NCBI GenBank assembly: GCA_905182435.1 | Contig: CAJJBN010000002.1 | Location: 1-64,000 of the forward strand | Length of the DNA stretch: 64,000 bases | Direction of reading: 5' to 3' | DNA from: Opitutaceae bacterium BACL24 MAG-120322-bin51 | GTDB lineage: Bacteria; Verrucomicrobiota; Verrucomicrobiia; Opitutales; Coraliomargaritaceae | Shown here: one piece after another, positions 20,359 through 30,959 of the stretch | How the letters are laid out: every line of letters begins with the position of its first letter | How positions within the stretch are numbered: the stretch's first letter is position 1 | The notes under the pieces: model-generated | Databases searched by the model: none | The model's input: the letters and a program-made list of their open reading frames with translations, nothing else | What the model was told of the DNA's origin: nothing | Made by a program: the position numbers and the translations under genes

Positions 20359-20880
20359 ACGAGTTTCAATGTTTAGTCAGTGTCGAATCGCAACCGAACA
20401 ACCTGTTGCAATCAATGCGCTTTGATCAATGATTCTTATTAACGTGCTATCTAAACTGGCTTACTAAGATAATGATTCATCCCTGCAGCTAAGGCAGCAA
20501 TAAATACCGTACAGCGAGAGCGTAGGTCACCGAGACATGCAATCTCGAACGCTGCGTCCAAAGCCAGCGCCATTTGGTTAATATGACCACAAAAGAGCAG
20601 ATCCGCTACTTTGACTGCAATCTGAGTAGCAAAAGCAACATTGAGATTCAAACTTACAGTTTAAACAAACCTGAATCGGCTCTTTTAATTTTTACCTGTG
20701 TATCATTTTATCAGCTAGATAGCACAATCTAGCACTTATAAGATTTTCCTTGGACTGAAATGGAATACTTCTTTTTCATTTACCCACGACACAATGAAAT
20801 CAAAGAAAAAGCCGATTAGGCAAAAATAAGGCTTGATTCACCTACCATCCGCCACATGTTTCTCGACTTTCCAAGCTTGA
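20359..20880. other. Intergenic stretch, AT-rich, with one gene relic
   Basis: 522 bases between the nitrilase-family gene and tRNA-Val. Apart from a short receiver-domain relic at 20451-20498 I see no gene. The second half is AT-rich and could hold the promoter of the tRNA-Val/ilvN transcript, but I cannot name -35 or -10 boxes with confidence. Confidence 0.4.
20451..20498 (-). pseudogene. Receiver-domain C-terminal relic
   Basis: On the minus strand the 15 residues AALAAGMNHYLSKPV end in a stop codon. They match the last conserved block of REC domains (AAGMxxYLxKP) closely, but nothing upstream in any frame resembles the rest of the domain. It is too short for firm proof; chance is possible. 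Confidence 0.35.
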
Positions 20881-20957
20881 GGACGGCTAGCTCAGTTGGT
20901 TAGAGCACCTCGTTTACACCGAGGGGGTCGTGGGTTCGAATCCCTCGCCGTCTACCA
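20881..20957 (+). tRNA. tRNA-Val (UAC anticodon)
   Basis: 77 bases including an encoded CCA. Acceptor GGACGGC / GCCGTCT (one G-U), D-arm GCTC...GAGC, anticodon stem CCTCG/CGAGG with loop TTTACAC, so the anticodon is TAC. The T-arm GTGGG-TTCGAAT-CCCTC has one T-T mismatch in its stem, which is either a variant or a base error. It lies 33 bases before ilvN. Confidence 0.93.
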
Positions 20958-20969
20958 TTTTTAAAGCTT

Positions 20970-20983
20970 GAGCCGCGAGGCTC
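20970..20983 (+). promoter_or_regulatory. Small hairpin between tRNA-Val and ilvN
   Basis: GAGCC-GCGA-GGCTC forms a 5-bp stem with a GCGA tetraloop, ending 7 bases before the ilvN ATG. If the tRNA and ilvN share one transcript it could mark the processed 5' end, or occlude the start codon. No T-run follows, so it is not a standard terminator. Confidence 0.35.
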
Positions 20984-20990
20984 CTATAAC

Positions 20991-21464
20991 ATGCGTCATA
21001 TCATCTCAATCCTCGTTGAAAATCAGTTCGGTGTTCTTGCTCGTATTGCTGGCATGTTCAGCGGTCGCGGCTTCAACATAGAGACTTTAAATGTGGGACC
21101 AATGATTGATAATCGTTTCTCACGTATCACTGCCACCATTGTTGGCGATGAAGAAGCGCTGGATCAGGTCATCAAACAGGTCAACAAGTTCATCAACGTG
21201 TTGGATGTGGCTGATTTCTCGAGTGGTAAAGCGACTGAACGAGAGTTGGTAATTTTAAAGGTTAATGCACCCGCAGCTCAACGTTCAGAGATTATGCAGG
21301 TTTGTGATATTTTCCGTGCGAAAATTATCGATGTCGCTGCTGATTCTGTAAATATTGAGATGACCGGTAATTCCAACAAGGTGCAAGCCTTCCTCAACCT
21401 GATCGAACCATATGGCATCATTGAGATGGCACGCACTGGTAACCTCGCACTTAAACGCGGATAA
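20991..21464 (+). CDS. ilvN: Acetolactate synthase small (regulatory) subunit
   Basis: A 157-residue ACT-domain subunit (IlvH/IlvN). It binds the large subunit and gives valine feedback inhibition. The ACT motif ISILVENQFGVLARIAGMFS and GRGFNIETLNVGP, the middle strand SRITATIVGD, and the C-terminal half starting ERELVILKVNAP are all typical. The large subunit ilvB is not in the window, which is unusual because the two are commonly adjacent. ilvC follows 63 bases downstream on the same strand, and a tRNA-Val gene is just upstream. Confidence 0.94.
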   Translation: MRHIISILVENQFGVLARIAGMFSGRGFNIETLNVGPMIDNRFSRITATIVGDEEALDQVIKQVNKFINVLDVADFSSGKATERELVILKVNAPAAQRSEIMQVCDIFRAKIIDVAADSVNIEMTGNSNKVQAFLNLIEPYGIIEMARTGNLALKRG

Positions 21465-21506
21465 TTTCGCAATCCTCTCCATTTTAACAACCCAGAAGCT
21501 AAGTAG

Positions 21507-22556
<1,050 letters not shown>

Positions 22557-22579
22557 GCTATAGTTCATTTTTGTAATTC

Positions 22580-22620
22580 AAAGCGGTCGTCGGTTTATAC
22601 CGTCGACCGCTTTTTATTTT
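22580..22620 (+). terminator. Rho-independent terminator after ilvC
   Basis: AAAGCGGTCGTCGGT pairs with ACCGTCGACCGCTTT around a TTAT loop, followed by TTTATTTTG. The long GC-rich stem ends the ilvN-ilvC unit and separates it from hemC. Confidence 0.88.
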
Positions 22621-22667
22621 GTAATACAATCGCAATATAATCTTTCGATGTTCATTATTGGAAGCCC

Positions 22668-23528
22668 ATGGCAACGCCAATACTAATCGCCACTCGCAAA
22701 AGCCCACTCGCCCTCAAGCAGACCGAGATGGTACAAGCGTGGCTGCAGGAGGCGCTCCCCAATGAGCAATTTGAGGAGTTACGCCTCAGCACCAAAGTCG
22801 ACGAACGCCTAACTTGGTCACTAGAGAAGCGCGGCGGTATCGGCCTCTTTACCAAAGAGCTTGAAGACGCGCTACTCGATGGCCGTGCAAGCATCGCGGT
22901 GCACAGCGCCAAAGATCTCCCCACACAATTTCAAGCCGATCTCTGCATCGCCGGCTACATGCCGCGTGCCCGCGCCAATGATGTGCTGGTTCACCGAAGC
23001 GGCACACCAGCACCGAAAACGATTGCGACCAGCAGTCCGCGCCGCCGCGCACAAGTCGGCATCTTTCAAGAACAAGCGGAATGGACCACTATTCGCGGCA
23101 ACGTCGCCACGCGTATGCGCAAGATCGTTGAGGGCGAGGCCGAAGCCACTCTGCTCGCTGCTGCGGGACTTGATCGTTTAGAGATTTCCGCACATGAAGG
23201 CCTTGAATTCGTCGAGCTGCCAATCGATCAAGTCGTGCCTGCCCCGGGCCAAGCAGCCATTGCCATCCAATGCCGCGCTGCCGATCTGCCGCGCTATGAG
23301 CACCTGTTCTGCGAAACGACCAAGCGCGCCGTTACCTTAGAACGCACCTTCCTCCGTCGTCTTGGTGGCGGTTGCCAAACGCCTGTAGGCGCGCACTACG
23401 CCGACGGCACCTTCTACATCTTTCATCCAGAAATCGGCCATACTAGCTTCGAATTTGAACTCGTGTCCCTTGACGAGATCGATGCTATTATCGAGCGCGT
23501 CTTCTCTGACCTTAAATTCGAACAGTAA
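22668..23528 (+). CDS. hemC: Porphobilinogen deaminase (hydroxymethylbilane synthase)
   Basis: It polymerises four porphobilinogens to hydroxymethylbilane. The start LIATRKSPLALKQTEMVQ, the block GGIGLFTKELEDALLDG, the substrate loop VHSAKDLPT, the arginine block SSPRRRAQ and RGNVATRMRK, and the cofactor cysteine in LGGGCQTPVGAH are all present. The 286-residue length is slightly short because domain 3 is reduced (LGGGCQTP to end about 52 residues). GGAAG lies 5 bases before the ATG, a plausible ribosome-binding site. The next gene completes the pathway to uroporphyrinogen III. Confidence 0.94.
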   Translation: MATPILIATRKSPLALKQTEMVQAWLQEALPNEQFEELRLSTKVDERLTWSLEKRGGIGLFTKELEDALLDGRASIAVHSAKDLPTQFQADLCIAGYMPRARANDVLVHRSGTPAPKTIATSSPRRRAQVGIFQEQAEWTTIRGNVATRMRKIVEGEAEATLLAAAGLDRLEISAHEGLEFVELPIDQVVPAPGQAAIAIQCRAADLPRYEHLFCETTKRAVTLERTFLRRLGGGCQTPVGAHYADGTFYIFHPEIGHTSFEFELVSLDEIDAIIERVFSDLKFEQ

Positions 23529-23543
23529 ATTCCATTCTTCCAT

Positions 23544-23624
23544 GGAGGGCGACGCTCCGTTGTTGCCACCAATGGTTCGAGACGGCCCAATCCAATGCAT
23601 GGAAACGACGGAGCGTTTCCCTCC
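23544..23624. repeat. Palindromic repeat between hemC and cobA-hemD
   Basis: The left arm starting GGAGGGCGACGCTCCG (23544-23567) and the right arm (23601-23624) pair in about 20 of 24 positions. It resembles in design the GGGAGGG...CTCCG palindromes at 30.7, 44.5 and 51.7 kb and looks like a divergent member of the same family. A following stretch (about 23710-23745) shares a CCATCTCCGCGCT...CGCGCT string with 40831-40860. Confidence 0.6.
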
Positions 23625-23769
23625 AGAGAATTAGCTTAATCTTAATTGTTCTTTCTGTCGCCCATAGGGCACTCCACTTCAATCACCCCTTCGGGGCAAA
23701 CCGCAGACGGTTCACCATCTCCGCGCTATTCGCGCTCCGTCGTAATTCCCAATTCCTAATTCCCAAAAA

Positions 23770-25318
23770 ATGTCTTCTCAAAATAAAACAGGCACAGTCT
23801 ATCTAGTCGGCGCAGGCCCAGGTGATCTCGGTCTCATCACTGTTCGCGCACGTGAGTTGATCGAAACTGCCGATGTGCTGCTCTATGACTATTTAGCGAA
23901 CCCAAAACTACTCGAATGGACCAAAGAAGGCGCAGAGGCAATCTACGTCGGCAAGAGTAATCAGCGACACTCCATCCCACAGGATGAGATTGAGGAAATC
24001 CTCGTTAATCGTGCCCAAAAAGGCCTAAACGTAGTGCGTCTCAAAGGCGGCGATCCTTTCGTCTTCGGACGTGGTGGCGAAGAAATCGAGCAATTGGACA
24101 ATCCGATAAGATTCCCTTCGAAATCGTCCCCGGCATCACTGCAGCGCTCGCCACCGCGGCCTACGCGGGCATCCCCCTCTCCCATCGCCGAACACAGTTC
24201 CGCGATCACTTTCCTCACCGGCCACGAAAATCCAGAGAAGCAGTCGCTCAGTATCGACTTCAAGGATTACGGACAAAACAAAGGCACGCTCTGCATCTAC
24301 ATGGGCATTGGCCAACTGCCGCGCATCATCGGCGAGCTCAAAGCCGGTGGCATGCCAGGCAGCACACCCGTCGCGATCGTTCAATGGGCGACGCTCAACT
24401 CGTCAACGCTCACTGATTGCTACCGATCGACTCACCGTCGTTGCCGACCTCGCTGCATCTGGACTGGCGTTCACCCCTGCGATGGTGATTATCGGCGAAG
24501 TCGTCGCGAATCGCTCGAAAGCGGAATGGTTCGAAGGTCGCCCACTCATGGGCAAGAAGATCGTCGTCACACGTGCCCGCGATCAAGCTGGTCAACTCAC
24601 CGCATTGCTCGAAAGCAACGGTGCCGAAGTCATCGAGCTGCCGTTCATCGAAGTTCAACCAGATATCGACCCGAAGCTAATCACTGAAATACTCGCGGGC
24701 ATCGCGATCTATGAGTGGATCATCTTCACCAGCGTCAATGGCGTGAAGGCCTTCTTCGACATCTTCTATAAAGCATTCGACGACATCCGTTGCCTCGGCC
24801 CGATGCGCATCGCCGCAGTTGGTGCAGCCACTGCACGCGAGATCGAAAAACACCACCTCAAGGTCGATCTCATCCCAGAGAAAGCCAATGGCGACGCCCT
24901 CGTGGATACCTTCATCAAGGACGAAGGTATCGAAAGCATTCAAATGCTCGTGGTCACCGGGAATCAAAACCGTGAGTCCCTCGTCCAACGCCTCGAAACC
25001 GAAGGCGGCGCGATCGTTGACACCTTGCCACTCTACAAGACCAGCAAGACAGACTTAAGCCAGCACCCCGCCGCCGAGCGTTTCCGCAAGGAAGGTGCCG
25101 ACGCCGTGCTGTTCACCAGTTCGTCCACCGTGAAGTCATTCATCGATCAAGCCGCAGCGCTTACACTTGCAGCAGATGCAATCCAACCAGCATTCGGCAG
25201 CATCGGCCCACTCACGACCAAGACCTTAAAAGAACTCGGCCTCCCCGTCGGCTTTGAATCGAAGCACGCCAGCCTCGATCACTTCGTCAACGCAACGACT
25301 GAGCATCTGAAGGGATAG
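23770..25318 (+). CDS. Uroporphyrinogen-III C-methyltransferase / uroporphyrinogen-III synthase fusion, three frameshifts
   Basis: A CobA-HemD fusion for siroheme/corrin and heme precursor supply. The methyltransferase half begins [18 protein letters not shown] and has [43 protein letters not shown] and YMGIGQLP. The HemD half begins about 24550 with [19 protein letters not shown] and ends near 25318. Frames change at about 24100 (one base missing), 24187 (one extra C) and 24403 (one extra T). With these corrected the product is continuous, about 515 residues. Since HemD is needed for all tetrapyrroles here, these are most likely sequencing indels. It follows hemC by 241 bases. Confidence 0.87.
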
Positions 25319-25319
25319 G

Positions 25320-25424
25320 TTCGTCCTAATCCTACTCTTAATCTTACTCCTAATCCTCTGAGACAGAACCTACTGCTTATACGAAGCGGCAGATTAAGAT
25401 GAGGAGTAAGAGTAGGATTAAGAA
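25320..25424. repeat. Hexamer-built inverted repeat between convergent genes
   Basis: Left arm about 25323-25357 (TAATCC TACTCT TAATCT TACTCC TAATCC), right arm about 25391-25423 (GATTAA GATGAG GAGTAA GAGTAG GATTAA), loop about 33 bases. TAATCCTACTCTTA is present in the left arm and in the reverse complement of the right arm. It sits between the 3' ends of cobA-hemD and sufU, the same setting as the element at 19281-19385. Confidence 0.7.
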
Positions 25425-25434
25425 CCAGAATTGC

Positions 25435-25866
25435 CTAGCCCTTCAAGGCAGCGAAATACGCATGCCAGGGCAAAGTCGCACATTTGATCCGCGCGGCGAA
25501 CTTACGCACACCCGCTAAGGCGGCGATTTCGCCATCGACTGACAAATCAGCTTCTAGGTTAAGTTCGGTCGACAACAAGTCCGCCACCCGCTTAAACGCG
25601 GCCTCGGCTTCAGCCAGCGTCTTTCCAGTCAGCACTTCTGTCATCATTGATGCGGATGATTTACAGATCGCACAACACGCCGACTCAAACTGCACCGCTT
25701 CGATATGGTCGCCATTTAGCACCAAGAAGATCGTCAGCTTATCGCCGCAGATCGGATTATAGCCTTCTGCGGTATGCGTGTAGTCTGCCAACGCACCGTA
25801 ATGCCGTGGCCGCTTATTGTGGTCGAGAATGATGTCCTGATACAGGTCGTGGAGATCGTCTGACAT
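25435..25866 (-). CDS. sufU: SufU-type Fe-S cluster assembly / sulfur-acceptor protein
   Basis: A 143-residue NifU-N fold protein that accepts persulfide sulfur from SufS. Motifs are [26 protein letters not shown] with the first Cys and Asp, [15 protein letters not shown] with the second metal Cys, and [12 protein letters not shown] with the third. The insert between the second and third cysteines is typical of SufU. The ATG at 25866 lies 48 bases after the sufS stop, so both form one unit. Confidence 0.92.
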   Translation of the reverse strand: MSDDLHDLYQDIILDHNKRPRHYGALADYTHTAEGYNPICGDKLTIFLVLNGDHIEAVQFESACCAICKSSASMMTEVLTGKTLAEAEAAFKRVADLLSTELNLEADLSVDGEIAALAGVRKFAARIKCATLPWHAYFAALKG

Positions 25867-25913
25867 TTTATGCTGCGCTCGATAACTGATGAATAATGGC
25901 GAGAAGACGACGA

Positions 25914-27146
25914 CTAACAGAAGAACTGCTTCATCTTATTCAGCGCAGCGACCAGCCGTTCGACATCTTCGAAATCATTATAGAACGCGAACGATGCACG
26001 TGCCGTCGCAGGCACACCAAAGCGCTTCAGCAGTGGTTGCGTGCAATGGTGCCCTGCTCGAATCGCAATGCCCCCCGCATCGAGAAAGGTGCCAATGTCG
26101 TGCGGATGGATGTCATCAATCAAGAACGAGATCACTGAAGCCTTCTCAGGCGCGGTGCCGATAATCCGTAATCCATCAATCGCAGTGAGTTGCTCGGTCG
26201 CCGCTTGCAATAGCGCGAGCTCATGCTGCAGCGCCCCAGCACGATCCAATCCGTTCAAATAATCAAATGCCGTGCCTAGCCCGATCACACCCGCGATATG
26301 CGGTGTGCCTGCTTCAAATTTACCTGGGATGCCCTTATACGTAGTGCCATCAAAATCAACCTTCTCGATCATATCGCCACCGCTTTGATACGGCGGTAAT
26401 TTCTCTAGCCACTCACGCTTGCCCCACAGCACCCCGATTCCGGTCGGGCCGCAGACCTTGTGCCCGGAGAATACGAAAAAGTCACAATCCAAATCCGCCA
26501 CGTCCACCGGCATGTGCGGCGTCGACTGCGCACCGTCGACCAGCACCGGCACGTTCAGCGCATGCGCCTGCTCGATCATTGTTTTAACAGGATTGATGGT
26601 GCCCAGCGAATTAGACACGTGCACCACCGAGACGAGCTTGGTCTTCTCCGATAGTAACGCCTCATAAGCTTCCATGTTGAGCACGCCATGATCATCGACC
26701 GGCACCACCTTTAAGACGGCCCCGGTCTTCTGTGCCGCGATCTGCCACGGCACAATATTGGCATGATGCTCCATATGTGTGATCAGAATTTCGTCCCCAG
26801 CCTGCAACACGGACTCAGTAAATCCATGCGCGATCAGGTTAATCCCCTCAGTTGTACCGCTGGTAAAAATCACTTCATCCGGATCCGCTGCGCCAATAAA
26901 GGCCGCCGCTTTGGCGCGAGTCGCCTCATAGGCATCCGTCGCCTTTTCGCTCAAGTAATGGACACCGCGATGGATATTTGAATTCTCCGCACGATAATAG
27001 CGGTCCACGGCTTCAATCACCGCAAGTGGCTTCTGCACAGTCGCCGCGCTGTCCAGATAGGTCAACGGCTTGCCGCGCACTTCGGTAGCGAGGATAGGAA
27101 AGTCAGTCCGCACGCGGCGGTAATCAAATGTCAGTACATCATTCAC
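25914..27146 (-). CDS. sufS: Cysteine desulfurase SufS
   Basis: A 410-residue class V PLP aminotransferase fold enzyme (SufS group). It takes sulfur from cysteine for Fe-S clusters. PLP-lysine region [19 protein letters not shown], the PLP-phosphate and ring contacts [15 protein letters not shown] and [12 protein letters not shown], and the catalytic Cys in [15 protein letters not shown] are present. The short group II-type catalytic loop fits SufS, not IscS. It is upstream of sufU. The rest of the suf operon (sufBCD) is not in the window. Confidence 0.94.
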   Translation of the reverse strand: MNDVLTFDYRRVRTDFPILATEVRGKPLTYLDSAATVQKPLAVIEAVDRYYRAENSNIHRGVHYLSEKATDAYEATRAKAAAFIGAADPDEVIFTSGTTEGINLIAHGFTESVLQAGDEILITHMEHHANIVPWQIAAQKTGAVLKVVPVDDHGVLNMEAYEALLSEKTKLVSVVHVSNSLGTINPVKTMIEQAHALNVPVLVDGAQSTPHMPVDVADLDCDFFVFSGHKVCGPTGIGVLWGKREWLEKLPPYQSGGDMIEKVDFDGTTYKGIPGKFEAGTPHIAGVIGLGTAFDYLNGLDRAGALQHELALLQAATEQLTAIDGLRIIGTAPEKASVISFLIDDIHPHDIGTFLDAGGIAIRAGHHCTQPLLKRFGVPATARASFAFYNDFEDVERLVAALNKMKQFFC

Positions 27147-27336
27147 GCACGCAAAATGGCCTACCTGCGAAAGAATCTCAATTGAAATGCAAAGAAATAT
27201 ATGATTCCTACCATTTAGCCCAATTCAATCTATTGAAGCTTCGAATCTAAGACACAAGTACTTTGCTGTGCCGTTGCGTACCTTCACCCACTTAGACGGG
27301 CCGTCACGTGCTTAAATGGGCCAGTTTAGATGCCGT

Positions 27337-30113
27337 TCAGCTCATCCCCTCGAGCGGGAATTCTAAGTCATATTGGTCAAGTGTTTCGTTTAGGGAAGTT
27401 TCAGCCAAGTTGTAGAGCAGGAGCTTCTCTTCGGTAGAAGGCGGTATGATTGTTGCCAGCTTTAGTTCTATTTCAATTTGGGCCATAATCTTTTGCAGTG
27501 CAATTGCGCCCATGGTTCCCGCCATACCTCTGAGAGTGTGCAGGTGTAACTGTGTCGCTTTAATTTCGCCTTGCAGCAAAGCTCCCTTAATCCCCTGCAA
27601 CTGAATCAAGGAATCGGTCCGGAAAATTTGCAGTAGTGTAATATATAAATCTCGTCCGCCACCCAATGATTCGATGGCTTGCGCAGCATCAATTACGGTA
27701 GTTGCGCTCTTGGCCGTCTGTTCGATCAATGATGTCTCGGCTTTAAGCTGACTAACTTTGGTGTGGCGCTCAATGGTTGTCAGCAACTGCTCCAGCCCTA
27801 TGGGTTTGCTGATATGGTCGACCATGCCCACTGCAATGCAGGCCTCGTGGTCTGCTGACATGGCATTCGCAGTCAGCGCGATAATAGGAACTGAATGCAT
27901 TCTAGGATGCTTACGGATTTGACGAGTCGCCTCTAGGCCATCGATACCTGGCATCTGCATGTCCATTAGAATGGCATCAAACGGAACAATCGCTGCCAGC
28001 GCTCGCATTTTACCTTCAACACCATTGGAGGCAATCGTCACTGTGGCCCCGTTTTTATGCAAAAGCTCTTTGGCGACTTGCTGGTTCAGCAAGTTATCTT
28101 CTATCACCAGCAAGTGTAATCCCAGCAAGCGCTGGGTGCCCTGTAGCATGCTTTTGCGTGTGCTGCACTCGGAAGACGCGGATGTCGCTGTTGTGATCGC
28201 ATCAGAGAGCATGCCAGCAGTGATGGGCTTGACTAAGTGAGTATCGCAAACGCCATTGCCTTCCTTTGGGTCCATTCCTAACTCTTGTTGAGCGGTGACC
28301 ATGATCACCGCGGGTGCGTCTTGCTGAGTTCCGAATAGATGGCGAATGCGCCGGGTGGTCTCGAGGCCATCCAGGCCTGGCATAATGCGGTCGACCAGCA
28401 CTAACTGGTAGGCGGGTGTATCGGTCTGCTGGAGCATCTGCAGAGCCTGCTGGCCATTACTGGCGCAGTCGCACTCCAAGCCAATCGACCGGACCATTTT
28501 TTGTAGTATTTCCCTAGCCAGAGCATTGTCATCCACAACCAACGCTCGCATCTGTGGCAGTGGCGTCATCCGCTTAAATGTGGACACACACTGCATGTGT
28601 AGGGTGAAGAAGAAACGGCTACCCTTGCCCAGTTCGCTCTCCACTTGCAAAGTGCCCCCCATGAGTTCGACCAATTCTTTGCAAATGGCCAATCCTAAGC
28701 CGCTACCGCCGAAGCGTCGAGACGTCGAGGACTCAGCCTGCTTGAAGTTGAAAAAAATGTGTTCCAATTGGTCCGAGGGAATTCCGATGCCAGTATCCGT
28801 CACAGCAAACTCGACCTCCAGCGTTTGCTCATCCTGGCGAATAACGCGAGTGCTCAGTAGCACCTCGCCCTGTTCTGTGAATTTGAGCGCATTGCCAGCC
28901 AGATTGAGCAGGACCTGACGTAGGCGCATCGAATCGCCGATCAAATTGGTGGGCATCTTCGGATCAAAGTCATAAAGCATCTCGATTTCTTCTGTCTCTA
29001 GATTAGCTGACAGGATGTCGCTAAGATCACGCATGACTGCATCGAACACAAAGCTTGTTGGATTCCAGTGACATTTCACCAGCTTCGACTTTGGAGACAT
29101 CCAAAATGTTGTTGATGATGGTCAGTAGCGATTCACTGGCGTTTTTCATTTTACTGGTGTAGTCCAGCTGATGCCTAGTTAAATCAGTATGCTGCAGTAG
29201 TTTTAGCATGCCCAATATCCCGCTTATAGGCGTGCGGATCTCATGGCTCATATTTGCCAAGAATTCACTCTTAGCTCTATTGGCAGTCTCGGCTTGAAGC
29301 TGTGCCTCATCTCGTTTGAACTTAGTCGCCTCTAGTGAGATCATCATCGCATTAAAAGTCTTCGCGAGATCTCCGACCTCGTCAGTGCGGCCCTCAACTA
29401 AGATTTGGGTACTGAAGTCGCCGTCGCAAATATTGCTCGCAATCTTCGAAATTTGCTTGAGTGGGTTTGCGATGTTCCTGGTGATGGTGTAGCCCATTGT
29501 TGTCAGCACAATCAAGGCACTCAGCGCACTAGCAACGATGATGCTTTCTGACTGTTTAATAAGGTGCTGTTCACTATCTGCAAGTGCCACCTGTAATGAA
29601 TTTTCGGCTTGATCCATCTGCTCCACTTCGCTGCGGATTACATTCATTATAATTTGGCCTCGGTCGGAACGCACGATTTTAAAGGCAGCGTCAACGCCCA
29701 TTTTCCTTCGCACGGAAATAGTCTCCTCTAATTCCGCAAACTTATTATCTATTAACTGCTTAAGGGACTTGAGAGATTCTTTCCGACTGGCATCGTTCTG
29801 AGTCAAATCAACTAGAGCCGAGAAATTTTCATCAATTTCTCTTTTTCGCTCTGTCAAACGGCTTTAGATATTGATTGTCGCCCGTAATGAGGTACCCACG
29901 TTGCCCCGTTTCAGCGTCCTTCAAGCCTGAGATCAACTTAGCCTGGGCATTCAGTACCAAATGGGAATGGTTAAGCTGATCCTCTGCACTTTGCAGCTTA
30001 AGTAAGCACCTGTAGTAGTTGACGCTGATTAGCACAATAAATAATAACGCGAGGATATATCCTCCAAAAATTTTCTTTCTGACGGTCAAATTTGGTCTTA
30101 TTTTATTTAGCAT
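27337..30113 (-). CDS. Hybrid histidine kinase (CHASE3-HAMP-HisKA-HATPase-REC-REC-HPt), two frameshifts
   Basis: Membrane sensor with a whole phosphorelay in one chain. From the N-terminus: TM1 ([20 protein letters not shown]), a CHASE3-like helical sensor with [22 protein letters not shown]2, HAMP, HisKA ([15 protein letters not shown]), HATPase ([32 protein letters not shown]), REC1 ([12 protein letters not shown]), REC2 ([12 protein letters not shown]) and HPt ([14 protein letters not shown]). One extra A in the A-run at 29842-29846 and one extra base near 29058 break the frame; correcting both gives about 924 residues. No partner regulator is adjacent. Confidence 0.88.
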
Positions 30114-30430
30114 CTTGGATGTCTGCCTTGATAAAGTACGCTGAACCCAGTAGAGCGTTGTATTTTCAGGCTAGGTTAGACTATTCGATCGTTAGCAGCT
30201 TACTGTTACTTGGGGGAAGTCACATGTTTATATATAGGTATACCGTTTGATATAATTGCCGGAGATGCAAGCCAAACAAATGCCCTCATTTTTACTACTC
30301 TTTCATGCAAAAAAGGTTGATCGTCGATCAGCGAGATAGTCTCGATTGAAACGACAGACCGTTTGACCTGAGAGGTAACAGGTCGTTGATATGGGACTTA
30401 CTTGAGCAATGGACCGCGAAAGGAGTGTGG

Positions 30431-30547
30431 GCGACTCGCCCACATTGATCCTGTGTTACTGCAAAGGAGGCGACTCGCCCACATTGATCCTGTGTTACTG
30501 TAAAGGAGGCGACTCGCCCACATTGATCCTGTGTTACTGTAAAGGAG
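30431..30547. repeat. 39-bp tandem repeat, three copies
   Basis: Copies start at 30431, 30470 and 30509 with GCGACTCGCCCACATTGATC and differ by single bases (GCAAAGG versus GTAAAGG). Translating the minus strand gives a 13-residue repeat, but the surrounding frame has no gene-like features. Confidence 0.9.
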
Positions 30548-30657
30548 GGCGAGTTGCCCTCCCTCATTTGCCCACTAATCGACGATTAACCCTTTTTTAG
30601 TTCATCGTCGATTAGCGGGTAAGGTATAGATGGGTGGTGGATTCGCATCTGGCTCTT

Positions 30658-30844
30658 GGGAGGGACGACCTCCGTGTCGTCCGGTACCGATGCGGCATTC
30701 GCTTCTGGGCATTTGGGAGGGACGACCTCCGTGTCGTCCGGTACCGCTGCGGGAGAGACTGACATGACTAACAGCTCATAGAGAATCTTGGATTTTCATG
30801 TGATTTTAAAGCACTTGCGGTCGACACGGAGGTCGACCCTCCCC
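30658..30844. repeat. REP-like palindromes (two direct and one inverted copy)
   Basis: GGGAGGGACGACCTCCGTGT followed by CGTCCGGTACCG is found at 30658-30689 and 30715-30746, and an inverted variant at 30817-30844 (GTCGACACGGAGGTCGACCC). Each unit folds internally through GGACGAC/GTCGTCC, and opposite copies can pair over their length. Similar units are at 44511-44594 and 51731-51807. Confidence 0.8.
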
Positions 30845-30905
30845 AACAGAATCGCCGCCACATTGGGCACAGGGTGGTATTGACCCACTAATCGACGATG
30901 AACCC

Positions 30906-30936
30906 AAAAAAGCCCTGCTAAAATCTAGCAGGGCTT
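30906..30936 (-). terminator. Rho-independent terminator of acs
   Basis: On the minus strand an 11-bp perfect stem (AAGCCCTGCTA / TAGCAGGGCTT, 5-base loop) is followed by six T, 24 bases after the acs stop. Confidence 0.9.
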
Positions 30937-30959
30937 GTCGGTTTTAAATCGAACAGAAG

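Larger units (their letters stand above)
30309..30904. repeat. Noncoding repeat island with a 22-bp motif in alternating orientation
   Basis: A motif close to GTTCATCGTCGATTAGTGGG occurs four times: near 30314-30334 (as GGTTGATCGTCGATCAGCGAG), 30571-30592 (reverse), 30601-30621 and 30883-30904 (reverse). The outermost copies face inward and bracket the island like terminal inverted repeats; the middle two form a hairpin across a T-run. Inside are a 39-bp tandem repeat (30431-30547) and three GGGAGGG palindrome units (30658-30844). No protein gene is convincing. It could be a non-autonomous mobile element that gathered others. Confidence 0.6.

Noticed and set aside
30431-30547. CRISPR array
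   Set aside because: The 39-bp units are directly adjacent with no spacers, there are only three, and no cas genes are seen.
30328-30567. Small protein with three 13-residue repeats on the minus strand
   Set aside because: The repeats follow from the 39-bp DNA repeat; the frame has no gene-like ends and lies in a noncoding repeat island.
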